A stretch of 47,858 bases of DNA from Microbacterium sp. LCT-H2 (GTDB lineage Bacteria; Actinomycetota; Actinomycetes; Actinomycetales; Microbacteriaceae), in contig NZ_MODW01000010.1 of the NCBI RefSeq assembly GCF_001866135.1, positions 1-47,858 on the forward strand, in the 5' to 3' direction. Of this stretch, positions 31,706 through 40,317 are shown one piece after another (position 1 is the stretch's first letter; every line of letters starts with the position of its first letter). Both the position numbers and the translations under genes were made by a program. Below the pieces are notes generated by a model. That model was not told where the DNA came from, searched no databases, and worked only from the letters and a program-made list of their open reading frames with translations.

Positions 31706-32500
31706 ATGTCGATCGTCTACCTCACCAGCACGTCGGGCGCCCCGGGAGTGTCCACCCTGGCAGCCGCCCTCACGCTCAACTGGCCACGGCCGGCGCTCCT
31801 GCTCGAGGCCGACATCGCCAAGACCAGCCACATCCTCTCCGGCTACCTGCGTGGGCAGTACCAGCACGTCCAGAGTCTCACCGAAGCCGCGATCGCCAAC
31901 CTCCGCGGCGGGATGGACGGGGAGACCCTCTTCGCGCAGACCATCAGCCTCGGCGAGGGCCGATACGTCATCCCCGGGTTCAACGACCTCGGCGGAGCAC
32001 GCGGAACGACCAGCGCGTTCTGGGCGAATCTGCTGCGCGCGCTTGAGCAGCTGCCTCGCACGGCCAACGCCCCCGATCTGGACATCATCGTCGACGCCGG
32101 CCGGTTCGCCCCTGGCGATCCCCGCACGCCTCTCATCGCCGCAGCTGACGCAGTACTCGTGGTCACCGGGAACACCCTCCCGGACATCCACGCCCTGTAC
32201 GCGAGCTCGAGCGCGTTCGCGGCGACGCTCGAGGCGTCAGGTCACCGCGACTTCCTCGGGCTCACGATCACCACCAGCCCCCTGCGAGGCCAGCGCTACA
32301 GCGCCCACGAGATCTCCTCCAAGACCGGCCTGCCGTTCATCGGCACGCTGCCCTGGGACCCGGCCACCGCATCGCACTACTCGCATGGAGCCGCAACCCC
32401 CTCCAAGCGCTCGCCCTACACCAAGGCGCTGACAGAGATCATCACCACCCTCAACGGTGACCTCGCCGGTCGCCGCTACACGCCGACCGCACAGGACTGA
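31706..32500 (+). CDS. CpaE/MinD-like ATPase-fold protein with degenerate Walker A
   Basis: This 264-residue protein has a ParA/MinD fold. The P-loop position reads STSGAPGVSTLAAALT, where the usual G-K-T is replaced by G-V-S-T, so ATP hydrolysis may be lost. The later strands LLLEADIAK and DIIVDAGRF are recognisable. CpaE proteins localise Tad machines and often have degenerate P-loops. It lies between the SAF and TadA-like genes. Confidence 0.75.
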   Translation: MSIVYLTSTSGAPGVSTLAAALTLNWPRPALLLEADIAKTSHILSGYLRGQYQHVQSLTEAAIANLRGGMDGETLFAQTISLGEGRYVIPGFNDLGGARGTTSAFWANLLRALEQLPRTANAPDLDIIVDAGRFAPGDPRTPLIAAADAVLVVTGNTLPDIHALYASSSAFAATLEASGHRDFLGLTITTSPLRGQRYSAHEISSKTGLPFIGTLPWDPATASHYSHGAATPSKRSPYTKALTEIITTLNGDLAGRRYTPTAQD

Positions 32501-32502
32501 CC

Positions 32503-34134
32503 ATGGCCAAGAACCCCAACCCGGACCCCGCAGACCTCTCCACGCTGCCCCTGTTCGCGCCGGGCCAGCCTCGGCAGACGAACCCGGCAGCCGACCACCT
32601 GCTGCGCGCCACCACTCGCGTCGACCAGCCCACGGCCGTACCGCCGGCACCCGCAGTACCGGGGTCGATCGACCCGCGCGCACACGCCGTAGCCGGCACG
32701 ATCCCGCCGCCGCCCCCGGCACCGCCGACCCGCGCTGCTGCCACCACCCGCCGCAGCGCGGCCGCGATGTTCGAGGATCAGGGGCGCATCCCCTGGGATG
32801 CGGTCTCGGAGATCCGCGACGCCGTATCGACGATCCTTGCCGACGCCGGCCAGGCCAACCCCAATCTCACCGATGAGGAACGCGAGGCGATGGCCCGGCA
32901 GCACACCGCCGAGCTCATCCGCGCTCGCGTCGACGACCTCGCCCGCCACGGACAGGAGTCGTGGAGCCTCGACCTGCAGGAAGACGTCGCGCAGGCTGTC
33001 TTCGATGCGATGTTCAGGCTCGGCCGGCTGCAGCCGCTGGTCGACATCGAGGGCGTCGAGAACATCGACATCGTCGGCTACGACAACGTCTGGCTGACCT
33101 TCGCCGGCGGCAACCGGCAGAAGTACCCGCACCCGGTCTCGCTGAACGACGACGAGCTCGAGCGCGAGATCAACTTCATCGCCACACGCCGCGGCGAGGG
33201 CGCACGCTCGTTCAACGCCTCACGCCCATCCCTGCACCTGGACCTGCCTGGCGGCGCCCGTCTAGCGGCGCTCGCACGGCCCGTTGCCGAGCGTCCCTCG
33301 GTAACGATCCGTATCCATCGCCACGTTGATATCTCCCTCGACGACCTGGTGGCCACGCACACCATGACCAGGCTCGCAGCACGGTTCCTCGAAGCCTCGG
33401 TGCGCGCCGGCCTCAGCCTCGTCACCAACGGTTTCCAGTCCTCGGGCAAGACGACCCTGCTGCGGGCGTTGGCCGACTGCATCCCGCCGGACGAGAAGCT
33501 CGCGACGATCGAGATGGAACGCGAGCTCTACCTGCACAAGAACCCGGCCAAGCACCCACTCGTCATCGCCTTCGAGTACCGTCCCGGCGAAGGCGAGCCC
33601 GGTGCGACGGGGGAGCGGGCAGGCGAGTTCCCGCTGATCCGCGGACTCGAGGACTCGCTGCGCCACACCACCGACCGGCTCATTGTCGGCGAGGTCCGCG
33701 GCTCCGAGATCAACGCGATGCTGCAGGCGATGCAGTCCGGCGTCGGGTCGATGAGCACCCTCCACTCACAGAGCCCGGAGGACGCGATCGAGCGCATGGT
33801 GACCCTCATGATGAAAGACGGCTCCAACGCGACACCCGCCTACTGCTACCGGCAGATCGCGCAGAACATCGACCTCATCGTGCAGATGGCGAAGATCCGC
33901 GACCACGAGACCGGAAAGGCCCGGCGCGTGATCACCGAGATCTGCGAGATCCAGCCGGGCGAGGACAGCTACGGTGTGGCCCGCCCCACCCTCAGCAAGA
34001 TCTTCACCTTCGACAAGGCGACCCAGACACTCGAGCTCGGCCAGCTGCCCTCGCGCGAACTGCTCGACAAGCTCGCCGAGGTCGGGTTCAACGAATCCGA
34101 CCTCACCCCCTACACCGGGGAGGCCAGCGCATGA
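32503..34134 (+). CDS. TadA/CpaF-type secretion ATPase (VirB11 superfamily)
   Basis: This 543-residue protein has a Pro-rich first 85 residues, then the CpaF domain. Walker A GFQSSGKTTLLRAL lies near residue 311, IEMERELYLH forms the Asp/Glu box, and RLIVGEVRGSEINAMLQAMQSG then GSMSTLHSQSPEDAIERM form the Walker B and His boxes. It is a hexameric motor driving pilus-like assembly or, in conjugative plasmids, possibly the channel. No other VirB11-like ATPase is present in the window. Its end overlaps the TadB-like start (ATGA). Confidence 0.9.
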   Translation: MAKNPNPDPADLSTLPLFAPGQPRQTNPAADHLLRATTRVDQPTAVPPAPAVPGSIDPRAHAVAGTIPPPPPAPPTRAAATTRRSAAAMFEDQGRIPWDAVSEIRDAVSTILADAGQANPNLTDEEREAMARQHTAELIRARVDDLARHGQESWSLDLQEDVAQAVFDAMFRLGRLQPLVDIEGVENIDIVGYDNVWLTFAGGNRQKYPHPVSLNDDELEREINFIATRRGEGARSFNASRPSLHLDLPGGARLAALARPVAERPSVTIRIHRHVDISLDDLVATHTMTRLAARFLEASVRAGLSLVTNGFQSSGKTTLLRALADCIPPDEKLATIEMERELYLHKNPAKHPLVIAFEYRPGEGEPGATGERAGEFPLIRGLEDSLRHTTDRLIVGEVRGSEINAMLQAMQSGVGSMSTLHSQSPEDAIERMVTLMMKDGSNATPAYCYRQIAQNIDLIVQMAKIRDHETGKARRVITEICEIQPGEDSYGVARPTLSKIFTFDKATQTLELGQLPSRELLDKLAEVGFNESDLTPYTGEASA

Positions 34135-34904
34135 ACACCGCCGGCATCCTGATCTCGATCCTCATCGCAGCAGCCGGCGGCATCCTGGTCGTATTCGGAA
34201 TCGCCTACCAGGCCCCCGAGCCCGGCACGGCAAAGCCGGTGCGCTCCAAGCGCACCACCCCGCTGTTCAGCCGGCAGCAGCAGCTGTGGGCGGCGATCGG
34301 TCTGGGCTCCGGCGTACTGCTGTTCATCTACTCCGGCTGGCTCATCCTCGTGCCCATCGCCACCGTCGCCGGTGCCACGCTCCCGCTGTTCCTCGGCAAG
34401 GGCGACGCCCCGCAGAAGATCGCCCGCCTCGAAGCCCTCGAGACCTGGACGCGCAGCCTCTCCGGTCTCACCATCGCCGGCGCCGGCCTCGAGCAGACGC
34501 TGATGGCATCCCTGGCATCCGCTCCCGAGGCGATCAAGCCGCAGGTCGGCTCGCTCGTGGCCCGCCTCAACGCGCGCTGGCCCACCCGCGAAGCGCTCGA
34601 GGCATTCGCCCGCGACCTCGACGACCCGACCGCCGACCTGATCGTGATGCACCTGCTGCTCAAGGAGCAGGCCCGCGGCGCCGGCCTCGCCGAAGCCCTC
34701 GACGACCTCGCGGAGATCATCTTCGAGGAGGTCAAGGTGCGTCGACAGATCGAGACCGACCGAGCCAAGCCGCGCACCCAGGTCCGTATCGTCGCGATCG
34801 CGACCCTCGTCGTCCTGGCCGCGCTGCCGTTCCTCGGCACCTACACCGCCGCCTACGCCAGCCCGCTCGGCCAGGTGCTGCTGACCATCTGGGTTGTGCT
34901 GTAA
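34131..34904 (+). CDS. TadB-like type II secretion F-domain membrane protein
   Basis: This 257-residue protein has two N-terminal hydrophobic segments (ILISILIAAAGGILVVFGIA and AIGLGSGVLLFIYSGWLILV), a cytoplasmic F domain (ETWTRSLSGLTIAGAGLEQTL in two pieces) and a C-terminal helix. It is the membrane platform on which the TadA-like motor acts. The protein stops right at TIWVVL, where TadB homologues usually have a further membrane segment, so it may be trimmed at the junction with the toxin-antitoxin module. No TadC, pilin or prepilin peptidase gene follows. Confidence 0.8.
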   Translation: MNTAGILISILIAAAGGILVVFGIAYQAPEPGTAKPVRSKRTTPLFSRQQQLWAAIGLGSGVLLFIYSGWLILVPIATVAGATLPLFLGKGDAPQKIARLEALETWTRSLSGLTIAGAGLEQTLMASLASAPEAIKPQVGSLVARLNARWPTREALEAFARDLDDPTADLIVMHLLLKEQARGAGLAEALDDLAEIIFEEVKVRRQIETDRAKPRTQVRIVAIATLVVLAALPFLGTYTAAYASPLGQVLLTIWVVL

Positions 34905-34909
34905 AACCC

Positions 34910-34938
34910 ACTTGCATATGTGCAAGAGCTAGTAGACT
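34910..34938 (+). promoter_or_regulatory. promoter/operator of the toxin-antitoxin module
   Basis: A palindrome CTTGCA/TGCAAG with a TATG centre (34911-34926) lies upstream of TAGACT (34933-34938). The palindrome overlaps the expected -35 position, as expected for autorepression by the antitoxin. GAGAGGAGG precedes the antitoxin ATG. Confidence 0.6.
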
Positions 34939-34961
34939 GGGGGTGAGAGGAGGCGATCGAC

Positions 34962-35420
34962 ATGACAACCACCACCGACACCGCCGCGGAGCTTCGCGAG
35001 CTCGCGAACCTGCAGCGCCGGCACGATCTCCTCGAGAAGACCATCAACGAGCGCCTGCTGACCCTCCGTTTCAACAAGGGTGTCCAGCTGCAGGAGCTCG
35101 GTGCGGCACTGGGCAAGAGCGAATCGCAGATGTCGCGCATCCTCAAGGCGCTGGAAAAGAGCAAGGGCACCGCGGCCGCGAAGCCGGCGGCCGCAACGGC
35201 CATGGAGCTCGTGCGCCAGGCCCAGCGCGGCGAGATCTCGCACGAGGAGTTCGTCGAGGCCCTCAAGCACTGGAACTACGACCCGCAGTACAAGACCCAG
35301 GGCGAAGCCGACGACTGGGAGGTCGTGGACAACAGCTTCGACGCCGTCCTCCACGCCTATGTGGGTCTCGACCTGCTCTCTGACGAGGAGTACGAGGAGA
35401 TCGAAAGAGCAGCCGCTTGA
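34962..35420 (+). CDS. antitoxin with HTH segment, partner of zeta-type toxin
   Basis: This 152-residue acidic protein has an N-terminal coiled helix, an HTH-like region KGVQLQELGAALGKSESQMS then RILKALEKSK (about 40-67), and a C-terminal acidic domain. The arrangement suits an antitoxin that binds its own promoter through the HTH and neutralises the toxin with the C-terminus. It differs from the classic small epsilon antitoxin. Its stop overlaps the toxin's TTG start. Confidence 0.72.
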   Translation: MTTTTDTAAELRELANLQRRHDLLEKTINERLLTLRFNKGVQLQELGAALGKSESQMSRILKALEKSKGTAAAKPAAATAMELVRQAQRGEISHEEFVEALKHWNYDPQYKTQGEADDWEVVDNSFDAVLHAYVGLDLLSDEEYEEIERAAA

Positions 35421-36499
35421 CGGACTCCGACCGCTCGGAGCACCTGGCTGCTCTTCGAGCCCTCACGGCCGTCAACGGCCCGATCGACGCCGAGGCTCCC
35501 ACCGCCACGCATCAGCGCGAGCAGAACTACCGCAACGGGCGCCTCACCGCGTCGCGGGCCAGGCTGCACAAGCAGATCATCCGGGAGTTCTTCGCCGAGA
35601 ACGACGCGGTGATCCGCGATCGCCAGGTGCTGGTAATGGCCGGCCCTCCCGGCGCCGGCAAGAGCTCAGCGCGCCGTGAGCGCATCCCCGAGGCCCAGGA
35701 GAAGCACTGGCGGTTCATCGACCCCGACGATTTCAAGACGAGGCTGCTGCGCAAGATGCGAGAGTCGGGGGAGTACGACGAGATTGTGCCGCCGGCGGTG
35801 AAGTCCCGGATCGACGCCGGCGAGCAATTCGCTCCGGGCGAGCTCGCCTCCCTCGTGCACGAGGAATCATCCGACCTCGCCCGAGAAGCGACGATGATCT
35901 CCCTCGAGCGAGGCGAGCGGGTCGTGATCGACGGCGTCCACGGCAGCAAGATGAAGCTGCTCAAGCGATTCCAGCAACTCTCCGAGCAGGGATACACGTC
36001 GATCGAGGTCATCGCCGTCGACGGCCCGCGAGAAGTCACCCGGACGCGAGTGATCAACCGCTGGGAGAAGGGCTACGCCGCCTTCCAGGACGGCACGGAC
36101 GATGCCGCATACCAGGCCCGGTACGTCCCGGAGCACATCACCGACTCGCTGTACGTCGACGACGACCGATTCTCCGCGTGCACCCGGGCCGTGGCCATGG
36201 CCACCAAGGGAGCGCCTGAGGGGATCACCGTCCGCGCCGACGTCTACTACGTCGACGACGTCAACGCCGCCGGCGCCCCGTGGCGCACCTACCGCAAAGA
36301 CGTCGACGGCTTCGCTTACGAGAAGCTGCGCGACATCCCCAGGCCGCAGCCCCGTCCGGCCGCAGCCGGCGTTCCCGGCACTCCCGGCGCTGGCGGGGAT
36401 AGTGCCCCCGGCGCCGGGGAGATCTACGTCGCCGGCTACGAGCGCTCAGACGGCACGGTGGTCCCTCCACACACCCGGAGACGCCCCGCGGGCTCCTGA
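35417..36499 (+). CDS. zeta-type toxin kinase
   Basis: This 360-residue protein has the zeta toxin core (PF06414): VLVMAGPPGAGKSSARRE with the P-loop at about residue 78, FIDPDDFKTRLL with the catalytic Asp, LAREATMISLERGERVVIDG and later basic residues. Family members phosphorylate UDP-N-acetylglucosamine or related substrates and poison growth; in a plasmid module this punishes plasmid loss. It begins with TTG inside the antitoxin stop (TTGA), which should keep synthesis low and coupled. The C-terminal 60 residues are Pro/Gly-rich. Confidence 0.85.
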   Translation: MTDSDRSEHLAALRALTAVNGPIDAEAPTATHQREQNYRNGRLTASRARLHKQIIREFFAENDAVIRDRQVLVMAGPPGAGKSSARRERIPEAQEKHWRFIDPDDFKTRLLRKMRESGEYDEIVPPAVKSRIDAGEQFAPGELASLVHEESSDLAREATMISLERGERVVIDGVHGSKMKLLKRFQQLSEQGYTSIEVIAVDGPREVTRTRVINRWEKGYAAFQDGTDDAAYQARYVPEHITDSLYVDDDRFSACTRAVAMATKGAPEGITVRADVYYVDDVNAAGAPWRTYRKDVDGFAYEKLRDIPRPQPRPAAAGVPGTPGAGGDSAPGAGEIYVAGYERSDGTVVPPHTRRRPAGS

Positions 36500-36506
36500 C
36501 GACCCC

Positions 36507-37781
36507 TCAGGCCCTCACCGTGGCCAACTCGTCCCAGTGGGTCGTGGCGCGCGGAGTGAGCATCTCGCGCTTCATCTGCCACGACGGACCTGGGCGCATC
36601 CCGCCGTACCCGAGACCGAGGAGACCTCGGCCTTCCTTCCGCTGCACCTTGTCGATGAGCTCGGCGATGCCCGACTCCTCGTGCGCGAAGCGGAACAGAT
36701 CGAGGGGCTGGCTGACCTCGGCCGGCCGCAGGTCGGTGAGCATCAGGCCGGCGCGTGCGTAGCGGCCGCCATCCTCGAGCAGCGGCAGCAGCCGGTGGGC
36801 GGCGCGGGTGAGCTCGACCGGGTCGGCAGTGGGCGCCGGCAGATTCACCAGCACCGAGGGGAAGCTGCGCTGCTCGGAGTAGTGCGACGTCCCCGCGAAC
36901 GCGGTGAGCAGCTTCGCGACCTGCCGGTGCCGCACCAGGCGGGTCGCGGCCTGCTGGGCGTAGATCGACAGCGCCTGCCGCATCCCGTCTCGGGTGGTGA
37001 TCTTCTCGGAGAACGACCGTGACACGATCAGCTGCTCCTTGTGGCCCGTGCGGTCCTCCTCCGCGACGATCGAGGGCACCCCTCGCAGTTCCAGCGCCGT
37101 GCGCATCACCACGACGTTGAACGCCTTGCGGATGCGCACCGGGTCGGCCGCGGCGAGATCGGCGATCGAGGAGATCCCCATGTCCACCAGGCGACGCTCA
37201 AGCCGCGACGCGATACCCCAGACCTCCGACACCGGCAGCCGGCTCATCAGCTGCCGTCGCCACTCCGGTCGGGTCGCCGGCCACACGCACACCCCGTCGA
37301 ACGCCGCGATCTTCTTCGCCGACCTGTTCGCGAGCTTGGCCAAGGTGCGCGTTTCCGCGATTCCCACGCACACGGGCACCCCGATCAGGCGTCGCAGAGT
37401 GTCCTTGATCTCCCGCCCGAGGGCGGTCATCGCCTCTGGGTCTCGCGCGATGCGCGGGCTCACGCGCAGGAAGGCCTCATCGATGCTGTAGACCTCGAGC
37501 TCCGGGGTGAACCTGGCCAGGATGGCGTGGAATCTCCTCGACATGTCGCCGTAGAGCTCGTAGTTGGAGCTCAGCGCCGTCACTCCCAGCCGCTGCGCGT
37601 GCGGGCGGAGCTCGAACCACGGGCGGCCGAGATCCAGCCCGAGTGCCTTGGCCTCTCGGCTCGCGGCGACCACCATGCCGTCGTTGTTGCTCAACACCAC
37701 GGTCGGCACCGCCTCGAGCGCGGGATTGAACACCCGCTCGAACGACACGTAGGCGCTGTTGACGTCGACGTGGGCCAGCAT
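36507..37781 (-). CDS. umuC: Y-family DNA polymerase, UmuC-like
   Basis: This 424-residue protein is a translesion polymerase. [17 protein letters not shown] carries the first catalytic Asp, [21 protein letters not shown] and [13 protein letters not shown] carry the palm motifs (SIDEAF), and [17 protein letters not shown] and [12 protein letters not shown] follow. Length (424) is that of UmuC. It starts directly after the umuD-like stop. Plasmid umuDC operons raise UV survival and mutation. A GC-rich stretch with the toxin gene stop 8 bp away separates the two convergent units. Confidence 0.93.
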   Translation of the reverse strand: MLAHVDVNSAYVSFERVFNPALEAVPTVVLSNNDGMVVAASREAKALGLDLGRPWFELRPHAQRLGVTALSSNYELYGDMSRRFHAILARFTPELEVYSIDEAFLRVSPRIARDPEAMTALGREIKDTLRRLIGVPVCVGIAETRTLAKLANRSAKKIAAFDGVCVWPATRPEWRRQLMSRLPVSEVWGIASRLERRLVDMGISSIADLAAADPVRIRKAFNVVVMRTALELRGVPSIVAEEDRTGHKEQLIVSRSFSEKITTRDGMRQALSIYAQQAATRLVRHRQVAKLLTAFAGTSHYSEQRSFPSVLVNLPAPTADPVELTRAAHRLLPLLEDGGRYARAGLMLTDLRPAEVSQPLDLFRFAHEESGIAELIDKVQRKEGRGLLGLGYGGMRPGPSWQMKREMLTPRATTHWDELATVRA

Positions 37782-38216
37782 TCAGGGCCGCCGGAGGTGA
37801 TGGATCGAGAAGGTTGCGACACCCCAGATCACGAGCTCGGAGAGCTCGGGAACCACGATGTCGGGATGCTCTGAGCTCTCTGACTTGAGTAGCACCCGGT
37901 CGGCGGAGATCTGCAGCCGCTTGATCGTCAGCTGCCCGTCGAGAACAGCCACCACAACATCACCGTCTCGCGGCCGCTTCGAGCGGTCGACCAGGAGCTC
38001 ATCACCGTCACTGATCCCGGCTTCGGTCATCGAGTGCCCAGACGCGCGCACGATGAACGTCGCTTCCTGGTCGTCGACGAGCATCTCCGTCAGGTCGATC
38101 GGGCCGTCGTAGTAGTCCTGCGCGGGCGAGGGGAACCCGCAAGCCACGGCGACGGGCGAGGCCTGCAGCATCAGCATGGTCGGCTCGTCGACGGGACGAG
38201 GTGACAGCGCGAGCAT
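37782..38216 (-). CDS. umuD: UmuD-like S24 peptidase
   Basis: This 144-residue protein has the UmuD plan: the self-cleavage region VACGFPSPAQDY with Cys-Gly, the nucleophile in ASGHSMTEAGI (Ser) and the general base in LTIKRL (Lys). RecA filaments trigger cleavage to the active form that joins UmuC. A weak half SOS box (TTCGAACAGG, 38281-38290) lies upstream, with only one arm matching the actinobacterial LexA consensus. Confidence 0.92.
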   Translation of the reverse strand: MLALSPRPVDEPTMLMLQASPVAVACGFPSPAQDYYDGPIDLTEMLVDDQEATFIVRASGHSMTEAGISDGDELLVDRSKRPRDGDVVVAVLDGQLTIKRLQISADRVLLKSESSEHPDIVVPELSELVIWGVATFSIHHLRRP

Positions 38217-38328
38217 GGTGGCCTCCCCGACCTTCTATCGAATATGCGACCGATCATGAGTATGCGAACCGGCGCTGACATTCGAACAGGTATCCTCCCC
38301 CTCGCGCGGGTGCTGCGAGAATGAGACC
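38217..38328. promoter_or_regulatory. divergent control region with weak SOS-like half site
   Basis: CGAACAGGTATC (38283-38294) has one good LexA arm and one poor arm. Two near-repeats, ATATGCGACCG (38242-38252) and GTATGCGAACCG (38260-38271), lie between it and umuD. These could be operator half-sites for the umuDC promoter or for the plus-strand genes. Confidence 0.35.
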
Positions 38329-38427
38329 ATGACCACCCGGGACGAGGAGATCGCCGCGATTATCCGGCCAAGGCATACTGCGGCTGGTGCGCACGATGCC
38401 GACCTCGACGCACAGCCCGAGAACTGA
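38329..38427 (+). CDS. small ORF, 32 residues
   Basis: An acidic 32-residue ORF (MTTRDEEIAAIIRPRHTAAG onward) lies 15 bp before the ATPase gene. Codons look genuine at the start, and GAGA lies near the expected ribosome site. It could be a leader or a small subunit, or simply chance. Confidence 0.35.
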   Translation: MTTRDEEIAAIIRPRHTAAGAHDADLDAQPEN

Positions 38428-38442
38428 CCGAAGGCTCCACCG

Positions 38443-39504
38443 ATGCTCCCGCCCGCCGTCGACGTCGAGCCGGTCTCTACTGCGCAGGCACGCGCGGCAT
38501 GGGAGACCGGCGTCACGCCCCTGCTCGAGGCGTTCCCGGACCACGCCGGCGACATCCTCCGCGCGATCGCCTTCGCGCACCGAGCACCCTTCCCGGTGCC
38601 GGTGTTCATCACCGGCCGCCCAGGCGCCGGCAAGACGACCCTCGCCCGAGCGATCAGCGAGCTCGCCGGGCACAGCGACCTGCTCGAGCTCCCACAGCGA
38701 TCGCTCGCCTCGATCCGAAAGGCGGCGACGGCGGGGGAGCCGCTCATCCTCGACGACGTCGCGCCAGCGCACTCCCGAGCGAGGCCCGCGATGTTCACCC
38801 AGATCCAGGCCGAGGTCTACGCCAGCCGCAACTCCCCGCTCAACGCCACATCCATCGTCGTCGCCACCGGCGAGCAGAAGATCGACGAGCTCAGCCTGCA
38901 GCGCACCCTTGCCACCCGCATCAACAGGCGCCGGGCGCCGCGAGAGATCTACGCGCAGCTGCATTCCCCGGCCGCGGCCGCGGCGCGCCTCAGCGTGCAC
39001 ACCTACCTGCAGGCACAGATCCCCCGCGTGACACTGCGCAGCGCGGACAGCGCGGCCGCGCGCCTCGCCCTCGGCGTCGACATCGAGCACGAACGACGCC
39101 GCGACGCCGCGCTGCACGTCGGGGGAGTGCTCCTCCGCGCGCTCGACCTCGATGCCGGCACAAGCCGGCACCGGATGCCACGAGAAGACCAGATCATCGT
39201 CGGGGTCTACGCCGCACTGCAGTACGCCCTCGACAACGGCGCCCTCCTCGGCGGCCAGCCCACCGCCGGAGACTGGGTCCTCGGCCGCCGCGACGAGGAC
39301 TACCTGTACCTGATCCCCGGCGAGATCCTGCCGATCATCCGCGCCGAGCTCGACGACGACACCCTCACCAGCAACGCCGTTGCGGCAGCGCTCGAGAGCC
39401 GCGGCCTGCTGTACCCCTCACGACGCCAAGGCCGCAGCATCCCCCGCAGCATCAACGGCACCCTCACCCGCGTCTGGCGCCTCAGTCCCGCCCTCCTCAT
39501 CTGA
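38443..39504 (+). CDS. P-loop ATPase of replication region
   Basis: This 353-residue protein has a P-loop FITGRPGAGKTTLARAI near residue 60, LILDDVAPAHSRA as Walker B near 100 and SIVVATGEQKID after it, with ATRINRR as a possible arginine finger. It resembles the NTPase part of DUF927-type plasmid helicases without the rest. The C-terminal 150 residues may bind DNA (a winged-helix-like pattern near SNAVAAALESRGLLYP). It lies upstream of the iteron-like repeats and may be a helicase loader or a second replication ATPase; this is inference. Confidence 0.65.
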   Translation: MLPPAVDVEPVSTAQARAAWETGVTPLLEAFPDHAGDILRAIAFAHRAPFPVPVFITGRPGAGKTTLARAISELAGHSDLLELPQRSLASIRKAATAGEPLILDDVAPAHSRARPAMFTQIQAEVYASRNSPLNATSIVVATGEQKIDELSLQRTLATRINRRRAPREIYAQLHSPAAAAARLSVHTYLQAQIPRVTLRSADSAAARLALGVDIEHERRRDAALHVGGVLLRALDLDAGTSRHRMPREDQIIVGVYAALQYALDNGALLGGQPTAGDWVLGRRDEDYLYLIPGEILPIIRAELDDDTLTSNAVAAALESRGLLYPSRRQGRSIPRSINGTLTRVWRLSPALLI

Positions 39505-39872
39505 CGCGACACGCCGACGACGTCTCCACCCGCCCATCTGCCCGGGTCGCGTCGACGTGCCCGAGGCCACCCACCGGATCGGCTTGACAACCGCGAATCA
39601 TCGACGCGCACCGCTTACGCGTTTCCGGTGTTCCGCGCCAACTCCGCCAGAAAAGGTGTTCCAGGTGTTCCACCATCTGACCAGGGGTTTCCCGAAACGG
39701 CGCATTGCCCAAATCGGGCCGGTGTTCCATCAGGAACACGCTCCTGATCTGGGCTTTATGTGCATCTGGAACACCTGGAACACATTTTCAACCACATACA
39801 CCCCGCACGCGCGATGCGCACGCGCGCGCGAAGGTGTTCCAGGGCTACGCCAACCTTTTTTCGGGAACCGAT
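39505..39872. repeat. iteron-like GGTGTTCC array, candidate replication origin
   Basis: Eight copies of GGTGTTCC or its complement (two with one mismatch): plus at 39627, 39655, 39664, 39721 and 39833; minus at 39733, 39768 and 39777. Two tandem pairs with a 9-bp period (39655/39664 and 39768/39777) face each other, giving a 17-bp inverted repeat about 95 bp apart. A comparatively AT-rich stretch (39784-39798) and a T-run (39856-39861) are nearby. No gene is supported. This fits an origin bound by a plasmid initiator, or a repressor array for the replication operon. Confidence 0.65.
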
Positions 39873-39904
39873 GTCCGCGAAGCAGGGGAGGCTCGGCCTA
39901 TATG
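39873..39904 (+). promoter_or_regulatory. family 2 promoter, copy d
   Basis: GTCCGCGAA (39873-39881), 13 bp, GGCCTATATG (39895-39904). It precedes the RHH gene at 39986 by about 80 bp. It places that gene under the same control as the transfer genes. Confidence 0.75.
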
Positions 39905-39985
39905 GGGCATGGACCTCTCGACGCGACGCGCCCGCCGCACGACAAAAATCCACACTCTGAATACAAGTAGTGGTAGACAAGTCAC

Positions 39986-40264
39986 ATGGCAGCTCAGCAA
40001 GTTCGTCGACGCGGCCCCCAGCCGAAGGGGGACCGCGTGGGAATCACCATGCGTCTCCCCGACAACCACGCTGGCACGTACCGGCAGCGAGCCGACCAGC
40101 TCGGCATCTCGCTCAGCAGCTGGATCGCCATGGCGCTCGCTGAGCACGAAGGCCTTCAGGTCCCCGACTACGTCCAGAAGGAGATCCGCAAAGCTGCGGA
40201 CGAACGCGCGGCCCGCGAGAGGGAACAGGAGATCGACATGCTCGACATGCCAAAGACCGCGTAA
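39986..40264 (+). CDS. small basic RHH/CopG-like DNA-binding protein
   Basis: This 92-residue protein has a basic N-terminus (VRRRGPQPKG), then GDRVGITMRLPDNHAGTYRQ and LGISLSSWIAMALAEHEG, the strand-helix-helix pattern of ribbon-helix-helix proteins. The C-terminal helix is charged. It could be a copy-number repressor or a MobC-like relaxosome accessory. The family 2 promoter favours a transfer role; its position beside the replication gene favours copy control. A terminator hairpin follows. Confidence 0.72.
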   Translation: MAAQQVRRRGPQPKGDRVGITMRLPDNHAGTYRQRADQLGISLSSWIAMALAEHEGLQVPDYVQKEIRKAADERAAREREQEIDMLDMPKTA

Positions 40265-40272
40265 AACAACTC

Positions 40273-40317
40273 ACCCCTGCTGGTCGGCAAACCAACAGGG
40301 GTAATGAGTTTTGGGTT
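40273..40317 (+). terminator. terminator hairpin after the RHH gene
   Basis: ACCCCTG (40273-40279) pairs with CAGGGGT (40296-40302), extended inward by TGGT/ACCA and outward by AACTCA/TGAGTT around a small bulge, then TTTTGGG. Confidence 0.7.

Noticed and set aside
38276..38300. Canonical SOS (LexA) box for umuDC
   Set aside because: Only one arm (CGAAC) fits and the other is poor, so it is listed only as a weak site.
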